A stretch of DNA of 33,391 bases from Rhizobacter sp. Root1238 (GTDB lineage Bacteria > Pseudomonadota > Gammaproteobacteria > Burkholderiales > Burkholderiaceae_C), in NCBI RefSeq assembly GCF_001425825.1, contig NZ_LMDM01000014.1, positions 106,680 through 140,070 on the forward strand, given 5' to 3'. Below the pieces are notes generated by a model. That model made no database searches. It saw only the letters and a program-made list of their open reading frames with translations, and was not told where the DNA came from. A program made the translations under genes and the position numbers. This document shows positions 1 through 10,969 of the stretch, piece after piece. Within the stretch, counting starts at the first letter, position 1, and each line of letters begins with the position of its first letter.

Positions 1-120
1 ACCACCGCGAAGTGGAACAGCGCGGCCAACGCCGCCACCGGCCCCAACGGCCTGACCGGCAACGCCGACGGCAAGACCAAGGGCACCTCCTATGGTGCTC
101 AAGCGGAAATCTGGTTCTGA
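1..120 (+). CDS. C-terminal end of a LamB-like carbohydrate porin (partial)
   Basis: Only the last 39 codons are inside the window, reading in frame from base 1 to the TGA at 118-120. The final residues (SYGAQAEIWF) closely resemble the last beta strand of maltoporin-type LamB porins, which end in GAQMEIWW, and the terminal Phe fits the C-terminal aromatic signal recognised by the BAM assembly machinery. The role would be passive uptake of sugars across the outer membrane. That fits its position just upstream of a xylose-type ABC importer. A terminator follows 27 bases later, so xylFHG is probably transcribed separately. The substrate cannot be judged from this fragment, and another 18-strand sugar porin is possible. 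Confidence 0.72.
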   Translation, partial: TTAKWNSAANAATGPNGLTGNADGKTKGTSYGAQAEIWF

Positions 121-147
121 TCCGGTACCGGCTGACGACTCCTTTCG

Positions 148-171
148 AAGGGCCCTGCGGGGCCCTTTTTT
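148..171 (+). terminator. Rho-independent terminator after the porin gene
   Basis: A GGGCCC/GGGCCC stem (150-155 with 160-165) with the loop TGCG is followed directly by six T residues (166-171). Flanking A residues at 148-149 can pair with the first Ts. It lies 27 bases after the porin stop codon. Confidence 0.9.
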
Positions 172-331
172 CATGTCGGTGAACCCTCGGCGCGGCCGAC
201 TCAGGGCTTGTCCCGATGACGCCAAAACCGTCTGAAGCGACATTTCGTTCGTCACTCAAACTATGTCGATGTGGTCGAACTCGTACCCATCGGCGATCGA
301 AGTGATGCACCCCACAAGACTGGAGAGAGAC

Positions 332-1366
332 ATGCAGATCAAGCACACCCTGGGCGCCGTCGCCTTCGCGCTCGCCTTCGGCGGCCTCAGCAGCGCTGCG
401 CAGGCGCAACTCACCGTCGGCGTCAGCTGGTCGAACTTCCAGGAAGAGCGCTGGAAGACCGACGAGGCGGCCATCAAGGCCCAGCTCGAGAAGCTCGGCG
501 CCAAGTACGTCAGCGCCGATGCCGGCGGCTCGCCCGAGAAGCAGCTGGCCGACATCGAGGGCCTGATGTCCAAGGGCGCCAAGGTGCTGATCGTGCTGGC
601 GATGGACAAGGACGCGATCCTGCCGGCCGTCAACAAGGCCGCGAAGCAGAAGGTGCCGGTGGTGGCCTATGACCGGCTGATCGAGGCGCCGGGCGTGTTC
701 TACATCACCTTCGACAACAAGGAGGTCGGCCGCCTGCAGGCGCGTGCCGTCTACAAGGCCCAGCCCAAGGGCAACTACGTGATGATCAAGGGCTCGCCGA
801 CCGACCCGAACGCGAACTTCCTGCGCGAAGGCCAGCAGGAGGTGATCGACGCGGCCGTCAAGAAGGGCGATATCAAGATCGTCGGCGAGGAGTACACCGA
901 CGGCTGGAAGCCCGAGGTCGCGCAGAAGAACATGGAACAGATCATCACGAAGAACGGCGGCAAGATCGATGCGGTCGTCGCGTCGAACGACGGCACCGCC
1001 GGCGGCGTGGTGGCTGCACTCACCGGCAAGGGCATCAAGGGCATCCCGGTGTCGGGCCAGGACGGCGACTTCGCCGCGCTGAACCGCGTGGCCGCCGGCT
1101 CGCAGACGGTGTCGGTCTGGAAGGACGCGCGCGACCTGGGCCGTGAAGCGGCCAGCGCGGCGGTGGCGCTCGGCAGCGGCAAGTCGCCCGAGAAGGCCGT
1201 CAGCTGGAACGGCGGCGAGAAGAAGATCGCGCTGCAGTCGCGCTTCCTGGCGCCGGTCGCGATCACGCGCGACAACCTCGACGTCGTCGTCAAGGCCGGC
1301 TGGATCAAGAAGGACGAGCTGTGCAAGGGCGTGACGGGCGACAAGGTGCCCTCGGCCTGCAAGTGA
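332..1366 (+). CDS. xylF: D-xylose-type sugar ABC transporter, periplasmic binding protein
   Basis: This 344-residue protein binds a pentose (D-xylose in the named family) in the periplasm and delivers it to the XylH/XylG importer. The start at 332 is preferred over in-frame upstream codons because a purine-rich ribosome site (GGAGAGAGA, 322-330) precedes it and because it yields a standard Sec signal peptide cut after AQA near residue 25. The mature protein is alignable by eye with E. coli XylF along its length: the N-terminal stretch with [27 protein letters not shown], the GSPTDPNA segment, [10 protein letters not shown] and SGQDGDFA. These are the family's sugar-contacting regions. The stop codon overlaps the xylH GTG. 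Another pentose or hexose cannot be excluded, but XylF is the closest match I recognise. Confidence 0.93.
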   Translation: MQIKHTLGAVAFALAFGGLSSAAQAQLTVGVSWSNFQEERWKTDEAAIKAQLEKLGAKYVSADAGGSPEKQLADIEGLMSKGAKVLIVLAMDKDAILPAVNKAAKQKVPVVAYDRLIEAPGVFYITFDNKEVGRLQARAVYKAQPKGNYVMIKGSPTDPNANFLREGQQEVIDAAVKKGDIKIVGEEYTDGWKPEVAQKNMEQIITKNGGKIDAVVASNDGTAGGVVAALTGKGIKGIPVSGQDGDFAALNRVAAGSQTVSVWKDARDLGREAASAAVALGSGKSPEKAVSWNGGEKKIALQSRFLAPVAITRDNLDVVVKAGWIKKDELCKGVTGDKVPSACK

Positions 1367-2564
1367 GTTCGCTGATCCAGCCCTCCCTGATCAAGCACCT
1401 GCGCCACGCCGCCGTCGACTGGCGGCTGGTGCTGATGGGGCTGGTGCTCGCCGTGATGTCGGTGGTGTTCCACGCGATGTCCGGCGGCATCTTCCTGTCG
1501 CCGGAGAACCTCTACAACATCGCGCAGCAGACGGCGGTGGTCGGCATCGTCTCGACGGTGATGGTGCTGGTGATCGTCGCGCGCCACATCGACCTGTCGG
1601 TTGGCTCGACGATGGGTTTCGTCGGCGTGCTGATCGCGTACCTGCAGTACACCGCCGGCTGGTCGTGGCAGGCCTCGTGCCTGGCGGGCCTCGCGGTCGC
1701 GCTGCTGGTGTCGGTGTACCAGGGCGGACTGACGGCGGTGCTCGGCGTGCCGTCGTTCGTCGTGACGCTGGGCGGGCTGATGTCGTTCCGCGGCGCGGCC
1801 TTCCTGGTCGCCGACGGCAAGACGCAGCCGGTCAGCGACGACTTCTTCGTCAACCTCGGCGGCGGCTACGACGGGGCGATCGGCGTCGGCCCGAGCTGGG
1901 TGCTGGGTGGGCTGCTGAGCGCGGCACTGGTCGTGCGCATGCTGCTGCGCCGGCGCGCCAAGCAGCGCCACGGCATGGCGCTGCAGCCGCTGTGGGTCGA
2001 CGGGCTGCTGGCCGGGCTGACGATCGCGCTGCTGCTCGGCTTCGTGGCGGTGATGTCGGCCTACCGGATCTCGTCGAAGACCGAGGCGCAAGGCATCCCG
2101 GTGCCGGTGCTGATCTGGGGCGTGGTGGCCGGCACGCTGTCGTTCATCGTGCACCGCACCCGCTTCGGCCGCTATGTGTTCGCGATGGGCGGCAACCCCG
2201 ATGCGGCCGCGCTGGTCGGCATCCCGGTGCGGCGCGTCACGTTGATGCTGTTCGCGCTGCTGGGCGTGCTGATCACGGTGGCCGCGATCGTGTCGGTGGC
2301 CCGGTTGAACGCCGGCACCAACTCGCTGGGCAGCGGCATGGAGCTCTACGTGATCGCCGCCGCGGTGATCGGCGGCACCGCCTTGTCCGGCGGCAGCGGC
2401 TCGATCCTCGGCTCGGTGCTGGGCGCGCTGATCATGCAGTCGCTCGACAGCGGCATGCTGCTGCTCGACGTGCCGATCGGCAAGCGCATGGTGATCATCG
2501 GACAGGTGCTGATCGTGGCCGTCGTGTTCGACGTGCTGTACCGCCGCTACGTGCAGGAAAGCTG

Positions 2565-2565
<1 letters not shown>
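1363..2565 (+). CDS. xylH: Xylose-type sugar ABC transporter permease
   Basis: This 400-residue inner-membrane permease of the BPD_transp_2 (RbsC/XylH/AraH) family forms the channel for the sugar delivered by XylF. About ten hydrophobic segments are visible. The family's diagnostic stretches are present: a segment ending [12 protein letters not shown] near residue 75, the [14 protein letters not shown] stretch, and the C-terminal [15 protein letters not shown] before the last helices. The chosen start is the GTG at 1363, which overlaps the xylF stop (GTGA) and implies translational coupling. An upstream GTG at 1321 would lie wholly inside xylF. Length is normal for XylH (about 390). Its stop overlaps the xylG start by one base. 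Confidence 0.93.
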
Positions 2566-3329
<764 letters not shown>

Positions 3330-3392
3330 CGACCCGCCCGGCCGCTTGTTGCGGTGCGGGATGCTACATTTCGGGGGTTTGCCCTAGGGCCC

Positions 3393-3424
3393 GCGCGGAC
3401 CGACGCCTCTCGGCTCGTCCGCGG
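3393..3424 (+). other. Hairpin in the DUF2889 gene leader
   Basis: An inverted repeat pairs 3394-3400 (CGCGGAC) with 3417-3423 (GTCCGCG), and an inner GCC/GGC mini-stem lies within the loop. It is not followed by a T-run, so it is not an intrinsic terminator for xylG. It sits about 27 bases before the DUF2889 start. The 120-base gap between xylG and that gene otherwise holds no gene and no convincing promoter. Confidence 0.35.
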
Positions 3425-3450
3425 CTGTAACCACCCTGAAACCCAACCTG

Positions 3451-4038
3451 ATGGCCTTGCCCACCGCCGCGCCCGAGCGTCAGCTCAAGCATCGACGCAG
3501 CATCGACGTGCGCGTCTATGCGCGCGGCAACGGCCTGTGGGAAGTCGACGCCCACCTGAGCGACATCAAGACCCGCGACGCCACGCTGGCCGGCCAGGTC
3601 CGCCATGCCGGCGACCCGATCCACGACATGCTGCTGCGGCTGGTGATCGACGAGGCCTTCAACATCCTCGAGGCCGGCTCCGAAACCCGCTGGATGCCGT
3701 ACCCCGGCCACTGCGACGACCTCGGCGATGCCTATGGCACGCTGGTCGGCCTGAACCTGCTGCAGGGCTTTCGCGCCGCGGTGCGCGAGCGGCTCGGCGG
3801 CGTGCTGGGCTGCACCCACCTGACCGAGATGACCCAGGTGCTGCCGACCGCGGTCGTGCAGGCCTTTGCCGGCGAGGTGCTGGACACGCGGGAGGACAAT
3901 GCGTCCGGCCGCCAGCCGTTCCAGCTTGACCGCTGCCATGCGCTGCGCACCGACGGGCCGGTGGTGCGCACCTTCTACCCCCGCTGGTACCGAGCATTGC
4001 CTGTGCCAGGCACTCCCATCGACGGGCCTGCCCGTTGA
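3451..4038 (+). CDS. DUF2889 domain protein
   Basis: A 195-residue cytosolic protein without signal peptide or membrane segments. I recognise the DUF2889 pattern: an N-terminal RRSIDVRVYARG stretch, ETRWMPYPGHCDDLGDAYG in the middle, then a conserved segment with LGCTHLTE and VLPTAVVQ around residues 115-135. The biochemical function of the family is not established to my knowledge. The conserved His, Cys and Asp residues could bind a metal or ligand, but this is speculation. It sits 32 bases before sucC, an order I recall from other Burkholderiales, where the gene follows recA-recX. Here xylFHG takes that upstream place. No good Shine-Dalgarno is visible before the ATG. Confidence 0.85.
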   Translation: MALPTAAPERQLKHRRSIDVRVYARGNGLWEVDAHLSDIKTRDATLAGQVRHAGDPIHDMLLRLVIDEAFNILEAGSETRWMPYPGHCDDLGDAYGTLVGLNLLQGFRAAVRERLGGVLGCTHLTEMTQVLPTAVVQAFAGEVLDTREDNASGRQPFQLDRCHALRTDGPVVRTFYPRWYRALPVPGTPIDGPAR

Positions 4039-4070
4039 ACATTTTTAGAAACTGAGCGAGAGAGTCCGCG

Positions 4071-5234
<1,164 letters not shown>

Positions 5235-5264
5235 ACTCGCGCGACGACCCTCCAAGGAAATTCC

Positions 5265-6158
5265 ATGAGCATCCTGATCAACAAAGACACCAAGGTCATC
5301 ACGCAGGGCATCACCGGCAAGACGGGCCAGTTCCACACCCGCATGTGCCGTGACTACGCGAACGGCAAGAACTGCTTCGTCGCCGGCGTGAACCCGAAGA
5401 AGGCCGGTGAAGACTTCGAAGGCATCCCGATCTTCGCGAACGTCAAGGACGCGGCCGCCAGCACCGGCGCCACCGTCAGCGTGATCTACGTGCCGCCGGC
5501 CGGCGCCGCCGCGGCCATCTGGGAAGCCGTCGAGGCCGACCTCGACCTGGCCATCTGCATCACCGAAGGCATCCCCGTGAAGGACATGCTGGAAGTGCGC
5601 AACAAGATGAAGCAGAAGGAAGCCAAGGGCGGCAAGCAGACGCTGCTGCTCGGCCCGAACTGCCCCGGCCTGATCACGCCCGACGAGATCAAGATCGGCA
5701 TCATGCCGGGCCACATCCACCGCCGCGGCCGCATCGGCGTGGTCTCGCGCTCGGGCACGCTGACGTATGAAGCGGTCGCGCAGCTGACCGAGATCGGCCT
5801 CGGCCAGTCGAGCGCGGTCGGCATCGGCGGCGACCCGATCAACGGGCTGAAGCACATCGACGTGATGCGCATGTTCAACGACGATCCCGAGACCGATGCG
5901 GTCATCATGATCGGCGAGATCGGCGGACCGGACGAGGCCGACGCCGCCCGCTGGTGCAAGGACCACATGAAGAAGCCGATCGTCGGCTTCATCGCCGGCG
6001 TCACCGCGCCCCCCGGCAAGCGCATGGGCCATGCGGGCGCGCTGATCTCGGGCGGTGCCGACACGGCCGATGCCAAGCTGGAGATCATGGAAGCCTGCGG
6101 CTTCACCGTGACGCGCAACCCGTCGGAAATGGGCAAACTGCTGAAGGGCCTGCTCTAA
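5265..6158 (+). CDS. sucD: Succinyl-CoA synthetase (ADP-forming), alpha subunit
   Basis: This 297-residue partner of SucC carries the CoA-binding Rossmann domain ([13 protein letters not shown] near residues 13-25) and the catalytic phosphohistidine, here His256 in [10 protein letters not shown], which takes the phosphoryl group during the reaction. The segments [10 protein letters not shown] and [11 protein letters not shown] are also typical. Length is close to the usual 289-290, with a slightly longer middle loop rich in Lys ([10 protein letters not shown]). A GGAAA ribosome site lies just before the ATG. An intrinsic terminator follows 25 bases after the stop, closing the sucCD unit. Confidence 0.98.
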   Translation: MSILINKDTKVITQGITGKTGQFHTRMCRDYANGKNCFVAGVNPKKAGEDFEGIPIFANVKDAAASTGATVSVIYVPPAGAAAAIWEAVEADLDLAICITEGIPVKDMLEVRNKMKQKEAKGGKQTLLLGPNCPGLITPDEIKIGIMPGHIHRRGRIGVVSRSGTLTYEAVAQLTEIGLGQSSAVGIGGDPINGLKHIDVMRMFNDDPETDAVIMIGEIGGPDEADAARWCKDHMKKPIVGFIAGVTAPPGKRMGHAGALISGGADTADAKLEIMEACGFTVTRNPSEMGKLLKGLL

Positions 6159-6183
6159 GCAAGCCGGGCTCGACGCCCCAGGG

Positions 6184-6209
6184 GCCGCCTTTGCAGGCGG
6201 CTTTTTTTT
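6184..6209 (+). terminator. Rho-independent terminator after sucCD
   Basis: A perfect GCCGCC/GGCGGC stem (6184-6189 with 6196-6201) with the loop TTTGCA is followed by eight T residues (6202-6209). Confidence 0.95.
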
Positions 6210-6230
6210 CGGCGGGACGACGGCGCCTGT

Positions 6231-6287
6231 GGAAACTACAGAAGCCGGGCGCCGGCCGGCCGGCAGACAATGCCGGCCTCGGTTTCC
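6231..6287 (+). promoter_or_regulatory. Structured leader upstream of the TerC-type gene
   Basis: Two nested pairings can form: an outer GGAAAC/GTTTCC (6231-6236 with 6282-6287) and an inner perfect 7-bp GGCCGGC/GCCGGCC hairpin (6258-6264 with 6272-6278). No T-run follows. TerC/YjbE-like genes in other bacteria often carry the Mn-sensing yybP-ykoY riboswitch, but I do not recognise its conserved core here. Whether this leader is regulatory is unproven. Confidence 0.3.
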
Positions 6288-6325
6288 GCAATCATCGAAC
6301 ACAACAACCAGGAGGATCCACACCC

Positions 6326-7033
6326 ATGGACTTCACGTCAGGAGCCCTGTGGGGCGCCTTCGGCGCCATCATCGCCGCCAACATCCTGCTGTCGGGCGAC
6401 AACGCGGTGGTCATCGCGATGGCCGCCCGATCGTTGCCGCAGGAGCAGCAGAAGAAGGCCATCTTCTGGGGCAGCGCCGCCGCGATCGTGATGCGGATCG
6501 TGCTGACCATCGTCGCGGTGCAGCTGCTGCAGCTGCCCTACCTGAAGGTGATCGGCGGCGTGCTGCTGCTGTGGATCGGCGTGCAGCTGCTCGTCGATTC
6601 GGAGGACGACGGCGAGGTCAAGTCGCACGGCACCATGGGGGCGGCGATCCGCACGATCCTGGTTGCCGACCTGGTGATGAGCGTCGACAACGTGCTGGCG
6701 GTGGCCGGCGCCGCCGACCGGGCGCCCGAGGGTGCGCGGTTGACGCTGCTGATCGTCGGGCTTGCGCTGTCGATCCCGCTGATCATCGCCGGCAGCACGC
6801 TGCTGATGAAGATCATGGACCGCTTCCCGATCATCATCACGCTGGGGGCGGCGCTGCTGGGCTTCCTGGCCGGCGAGATGTTCGTCAGCGACCCGTTCTC
6901 CCGCGACTGGTTCCACGCCAACGTGCCGGAAGCCGACTTCATCGTCGGCGGCATCTGCGCGGTGCTGGTGGTGGTGGTCGGGCTGTGGCTGCAGAAACGC
7001 GGCAAGGCGGCGAAGGGCGGCGCAGCCGAATGA
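6326..7033 (+). CDS. TerC/YjbE-family integral membrane protein
   Basis: A 235-residue inner-membrane protein with seven or so hydrophobic helices. It shows the two hallmark acidic membrane motifs of the family: LLSGDNAVVIAMA near residue 22 and LVMSVDNVLAVAGA near residue 115, whose Asp-Asn pairs are thought to coordinate metal. Members have been linked to Mn(II) export or metallation of exported proteins, and older ones to tellurite resistance. The exact substrate here is unknown. A strong ribosome site (AGGAGG, about 8 bases upstream) supports the ATG at 6326. The gene follows the sucCD terminator, so it likely has its own promoter. Its position next to sucCD is, as I recall, common in Burkholderiales. 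Confidence 0.9.
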   Translation: MDFTSGALWGAFGAIIAANILLSGDNAVVIAMAARSLPQEQQKKAIFWGSAAAIVMRIVLTIVAVQLLQLPYLKVIGGVLLLWIGVQLLVDSEDDGEVKSHGTMGAAIRTILVADLVMSVDNVLAVAGAADRAPEGARLTLLIVGLALSIPLIIAGSTLLMKIMDRFPIIITLGAALLGFLAGEMFVSDPFSRDWFHANVPEADFIVGGICAVLVVVVGLWLQKRGKAAKGGAAE

Positions 7034-7114
7034 CGGCGGCGGGCCCGCGCGGCCTGGAGCCAGCGCCGGCGTGAGCCCGTTCGCCCGTGGCGCCTGTGAT
7101 ATGGTGCCCGCTCC

Positions 7115-8404
<1,290 letters not shown>

Positions 8405-8425
8405 CCCCCTCGGTTTGAAGGTTCG

Positions 8426-9235
8426 ATGACTCTGCCCGTGTCCGCCACCGCCATGTCGCTTGAATTCTTCAGTGCCACGGACACCGGCCGAGCGCGCAAC
8501 AACAACGAGGATTCGGTCGCCGTGCACGAGGCTTCGGCGCTGGTCGTGCTGGCCGACGGCATGGGCGGCTACAACGCCGGCGAGGTCGCCAGCGGCATGG
8601 CCACCTCGTTCATCAAGACCGAACTGGGCCGCTGGCTGCAGGAAGCGTCGGGCAACGCGTCCGACACCGACGTGCGCCGGGCGATGGACATCTGCGTGGA
8701 CAACGCGAACCGCGCGATCTTCAATGCGGCCAATTCGAACCCGCAGTACGCCGGCATGGGCACCACGCTGGTGGTCGGCGCCTTCCGCGACGGCCGGCTG
8801 CTGATGGGTCACGTCGGCGATTCGCGCGGCTACCGCTTTCGCGCCGGGCGCCTGCAGCAGATCACGCACGACCATTCGCTGCTGCAGGAACAGATCGATT
8901 CCGGGCTGATCACGCCGGAACAGGCTGCCTTCTCCGCCAACAAGAATCTGGTGACGCGCGCGGTCGGCGTCGAAGACACCGTGCTGCTGGAGACCCACCT
9001 GCACGACCTGATGCCCGGAGACATCTACTTACTCTGCTCCGACGGGCTGTCTGACATGCTGGACGATGAAAGCATCGGCCAGGTGTTGCAGGCACACGAC
9101 TCGCTGGACGAGGCAGGCGCGGCGCTGATTGACGCGGCCAATGATGCGGGTGGAAAGGATAATATCGCGGTGGTCCTGGTTCGGGTACGGGGCCAGAGCA
9201 TCGCGCCGCGGTCCTGGTGGCCGTTCAGGCGTTGA
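8426..9235 (+). CDS. PP2C-family Ser/Thr protein phosphatase
   Basis: This 269-residue metal-dependent phosphatase (Stp1/PrpC type) probably reverses the upstream kinase. The family motifs are complete and in order: TDTGRARNNNEDS near residue 17, the metal-binding ADGMGGYNAGE around 45, MGHVGDSRGYR around 131, then LCSDGLSDML, and the late DNIAVVLV. It has no membrane segment, so it is cytosolic. The ATG at 8426 is chosen because GAAGG lies just before it. An in-frame ATG at 8453, directly before the conserved domain, is the alternative and lacks a ribosome site. The 101-base gap to the FHA gene contains a direct repeat GCGTTGAAG (first copy overlapping the stop codon) but no terminator. Confidence 0.95.
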   Translation: MTLPVSATAMSLEFFSATDTGRARNNNEDSVAVHEASALVVLADGMGGYNAGEVASGMATSFIKTELGRWLQEASGNASDTDVRRAMDICVDNANRAIFNAANSNPQYAGMGTTLVVGAFRDGRLLMGHVGDSRGYRFRAGRLQQITHDHSLLQEQIDSGLITPEQAAFSANKNLVTRAVGVEDTVLLETHLHDLMPGDIYLLCSDGLSDMLDDESIGQVLQAHDSLDEAGAALIDAANDAGGKDNIAVVLVRVRGQSIAPRSWWPFRR

Positions 9236-9336
9236 AGCGTTCGGGCGTTGAAGTTTTGCCGGCGCTGAAATTGCCAGCACATTGCACGGGGTCCTGGTTC
9301 GGAGCCCAGACATACAAGAGAGACTAGAGGTCAAGC

Positions 9337-10005
9337 ATGGGCAAGTTGGTCGTATCGCTCGACGGAGTCGTGATCAAGGAAGTGCAGATCACCAAGGACA
9401 AGACGACCCTTGGCCGGCGGCCCTACAACGACATCGTGATCGACAACCTGGCCGTCAGCGGTGAGCACGCGGTGCTCCAGATGGTCGGCTCCGATGTGTT
9501 CATCGAAGACCTGAACAGCACCAACGGCACGTACATCAACGGCAAGGCCGTCAAGAAGCAGCTGCTGGCGCACAACGACACCGTCGAGATCGGCAAGTAC
9601 AAGATCAAGTACCTGGTCGAGGACGGGACCGACTACGAGAAGACGATGATCCTGAAGCCCGGCGCCGCGCCGGTGCCTTCTGCCCAGGGCTTCGCGCAGA
9701 CGCTGGCGCCGGCCTCCGGCTTCGGCGGGCTGGGCGCATCGTCGAACCCGGCGACCATCAAGGTGCTGAACGGTGCTGCCGCCGGCCGCGAGGTCGCGCT
9801 CACCAAGGTGGTCACGACCGTCGGCAAGCCCGGCGTGCAGGTCGCGTCGATCACGAAGCGTCCGGGCGGTTATGTGTTCGCCCACGTCGAAGGCGCCACG
9901 CGCCCGACCATCAACGGCAACCCGCTGGCCAGCGACACGCTGCCGCTGAAGAACGGCGACGTGATCGAACTCGCCGGCACGCAGATGCAGTTCGTGCAGG
10001 CCTGA
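9337..10005 (+). CDS. Protein with two FHA (phosphothreonine-binding) domains
   Basis: A 222-residue cytosolic protein. The first FHA domain (about residues 20-95) is canonical, with LGRRPYNDI, SGEHAVL and NSTNGTYINGK, the loops that read phosphothreonine. After a linker rich in Ala/Pro, the second half (about 130-220) has the FHA fold pattern again (TTVGKPG, INGNPL, LKNGDVIEL) but lacks the clear SxxH and NGT phospho-contact residues. It may therefore be a degenerate FHA used for other binding. It follows a kinase and a PP2C phosphatase and is the obvious candidate adaptor or substrate. A ribosome site (AGAGG) precedes the ATG by about 7 bases. The 175-base gap that follows holds a hairpin but no gene. 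Confidence 0.92.
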   Translation: MGKLVVSLDGVVIKEVQITKDKTTLGRRPYNDIVIDNLAVSGEHAVLQMVGSDVFIEDLNSTNGTYINGKAVKKQLLAHNDTVEIGKYKIKYLVEDGTDYEKTMILKPGAAPVPSAQGFAQTLAPASGFGGLGASSNPATIKVLNGAAAGREVALTKVVTTVGKPGVQVASITKRPGGYVFAHVEGATRPTINGNPLASDTLPLKNGDVIELAGTQMQFVQA

Positions 10006-10021
10006 GAAACTGTAGCCCGGC

Positions 10022-10043
10022 CGGCGTGAAGCAATTCACGTCG
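10022..10043 (+). other. GNRA-loop hairpin between the FHA and phosphodiesterase genes
   Basis: A 9-bp stem (CGGCGTGAA with TTCACGTCG, including one G-U pair) encloses a GCAA tetraloop. It starts 17 bases after the FHA stop. There is no following T-run, so it is not a classic terminator. It could be an RNA stability or processing element. The rest of the 10006-10180 gap shows nothing recognisable. Confidence 0.4.
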
Positions 10044-10180
10044 ATCGCGAATGCCGGGTATCGAGGTGTTCAAGGTGGGCCCGATTGCGGCTTCGCACCT
10101 TGCATCACCGGGCGGTCGCAGTCAGCATTCAGCGTTCTGTCCTGCTGGCGTGCCTGAGTCGCGCGCCTCCTGCCACCGCC

Positions 10181-10957
10181 ATGAAAATCCGCGTCCTCGG
10201 GTGCTCCGGGGCCATTGCCGCAGGCAGCCGGACCACCGCCTTCCTGGTCGATCACGATGTGCTCGTCGATGCGGGCACCGGCGTGGGCGACCTGTCGCTC
10301 GATGAGCTGACGGGCATCGATCACATCCTGATCAGCCACTCGCACCTCGACCACATCCTGTCGATCGGGCTGCTGGCCGACAGCGTGATGCGCAGGCGCA
10401 TGGCTGCCGGCCGGCCGGCGATCCAGGTGCATGCGCTGCCGCAGACGCTGGAAGCGCTGCGCCAGCACATCTTCAATGGCGTGATCTGGCCCGACTTCAC
10501 GCGCCTGCCGAGCCGCGAGCAGCCGGTGATGCAGCTGCGGCCGTTCGAGATCGGCCAGCAACTGATGCTGGGCGGCAAGACCTTCGAGGTGCTGAGCGCG
10601 GCCCACACGGTGCCGGCGGTTGGCTTCGGGCTGAAGGGCGCCGATGGCTGGTGGATCTACACCGGCGACACGGGGCCCAACCCGTTGCTGTGGGAGCGGC
10701 TGGCGCAGCTGAAGGTGGCGCACCTGGTGATCGAGACCGCCTTCAGCGACGACGAGCGACAGCTCGCGCGCATCAGTCGGCACCTGTGCCCGACCGCGCT
10801 CGGGGATGAGCTGGCCTCGCTGAAGCACAGCGTCGACATCCACATCACCCACATCAAGCCTGGCGAGACGGACGCCGTGATGAGCGAAATAGGCCGCCTT
10901 GATACCATCCACCGGATTCGCATGCTTGTCGCGGGCGACGTGATCGACGTGGGTTGA
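10181..10957 (+). CDS. Metallo-beta-lactamase-fold class II 3',5'-cyclic-nucleotide phosphodiesterase
   Basis: A 258-residue cytosolic hydrolase. The two-metal site is intact: HSHLDH at residues 53-58, a His in SAAHTVP, Asp in YTGDTGPN and a late His in HITHIKPG. The closing MLVAGDVIDVG and the overall layout match the class II cyclic-nucleotide phosphodiesterase branch (yeast PDE1/bacterial CpdP relatives), not beta-lactamases or RNase Z. The start at 10181 is preferred because the conserved beta strand (KIRVLGCSGA) begins immediately; the longer in-frame reading from 10085 adds unconserved residues. Only 12 bases separate it from the GT41 gene downstream, so the two are very likely co-transcribed. 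That would tie a second-messenger enzyme to a glycosyltransferase. Activity on cAMP is family knowledge and is not shown here. Confidence 0.85.
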   Translation: MKIRVLGCSGAIAAGSRTTAFLVDHDVLVDAGTGVGDLSLDELTGIDHILISHSHLDHILSIGLLADSVMRRRMAAGRPAIQVHALPQTLEALRQHIFNGVIWPDFTRLPSREQPVMQLRPFEIGQQLMLGGKTFEVLSAAHTVPAVGFGLKGADGWWIYTGDTGPNPLLWERLAQLKVAHLVIETAFSDDERQLARISRHLCPTALGDELASLKHSVDIHITHIKPGETDAVMSEIGRLDTIHRIRMLVAGDVIDVG

Positions 10958-10969
10958 TTCGAAGGGCTT

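Noticed and set aside
9229-9253. Direct repeat GCGTTGAAG twice after the PP2C gene as an operator
   Set aside because: Only two copies, partly in the coding end, with no promoter elements nearby; likely chance or slippage.
10181-10957. Beta-lactamase or RNase Z as identity of the metallo-hydrolase
   Set aside because: No export signal, and the spacing and C-terminal end fit class II cyclic-nucleotide phosphodiesterases better.
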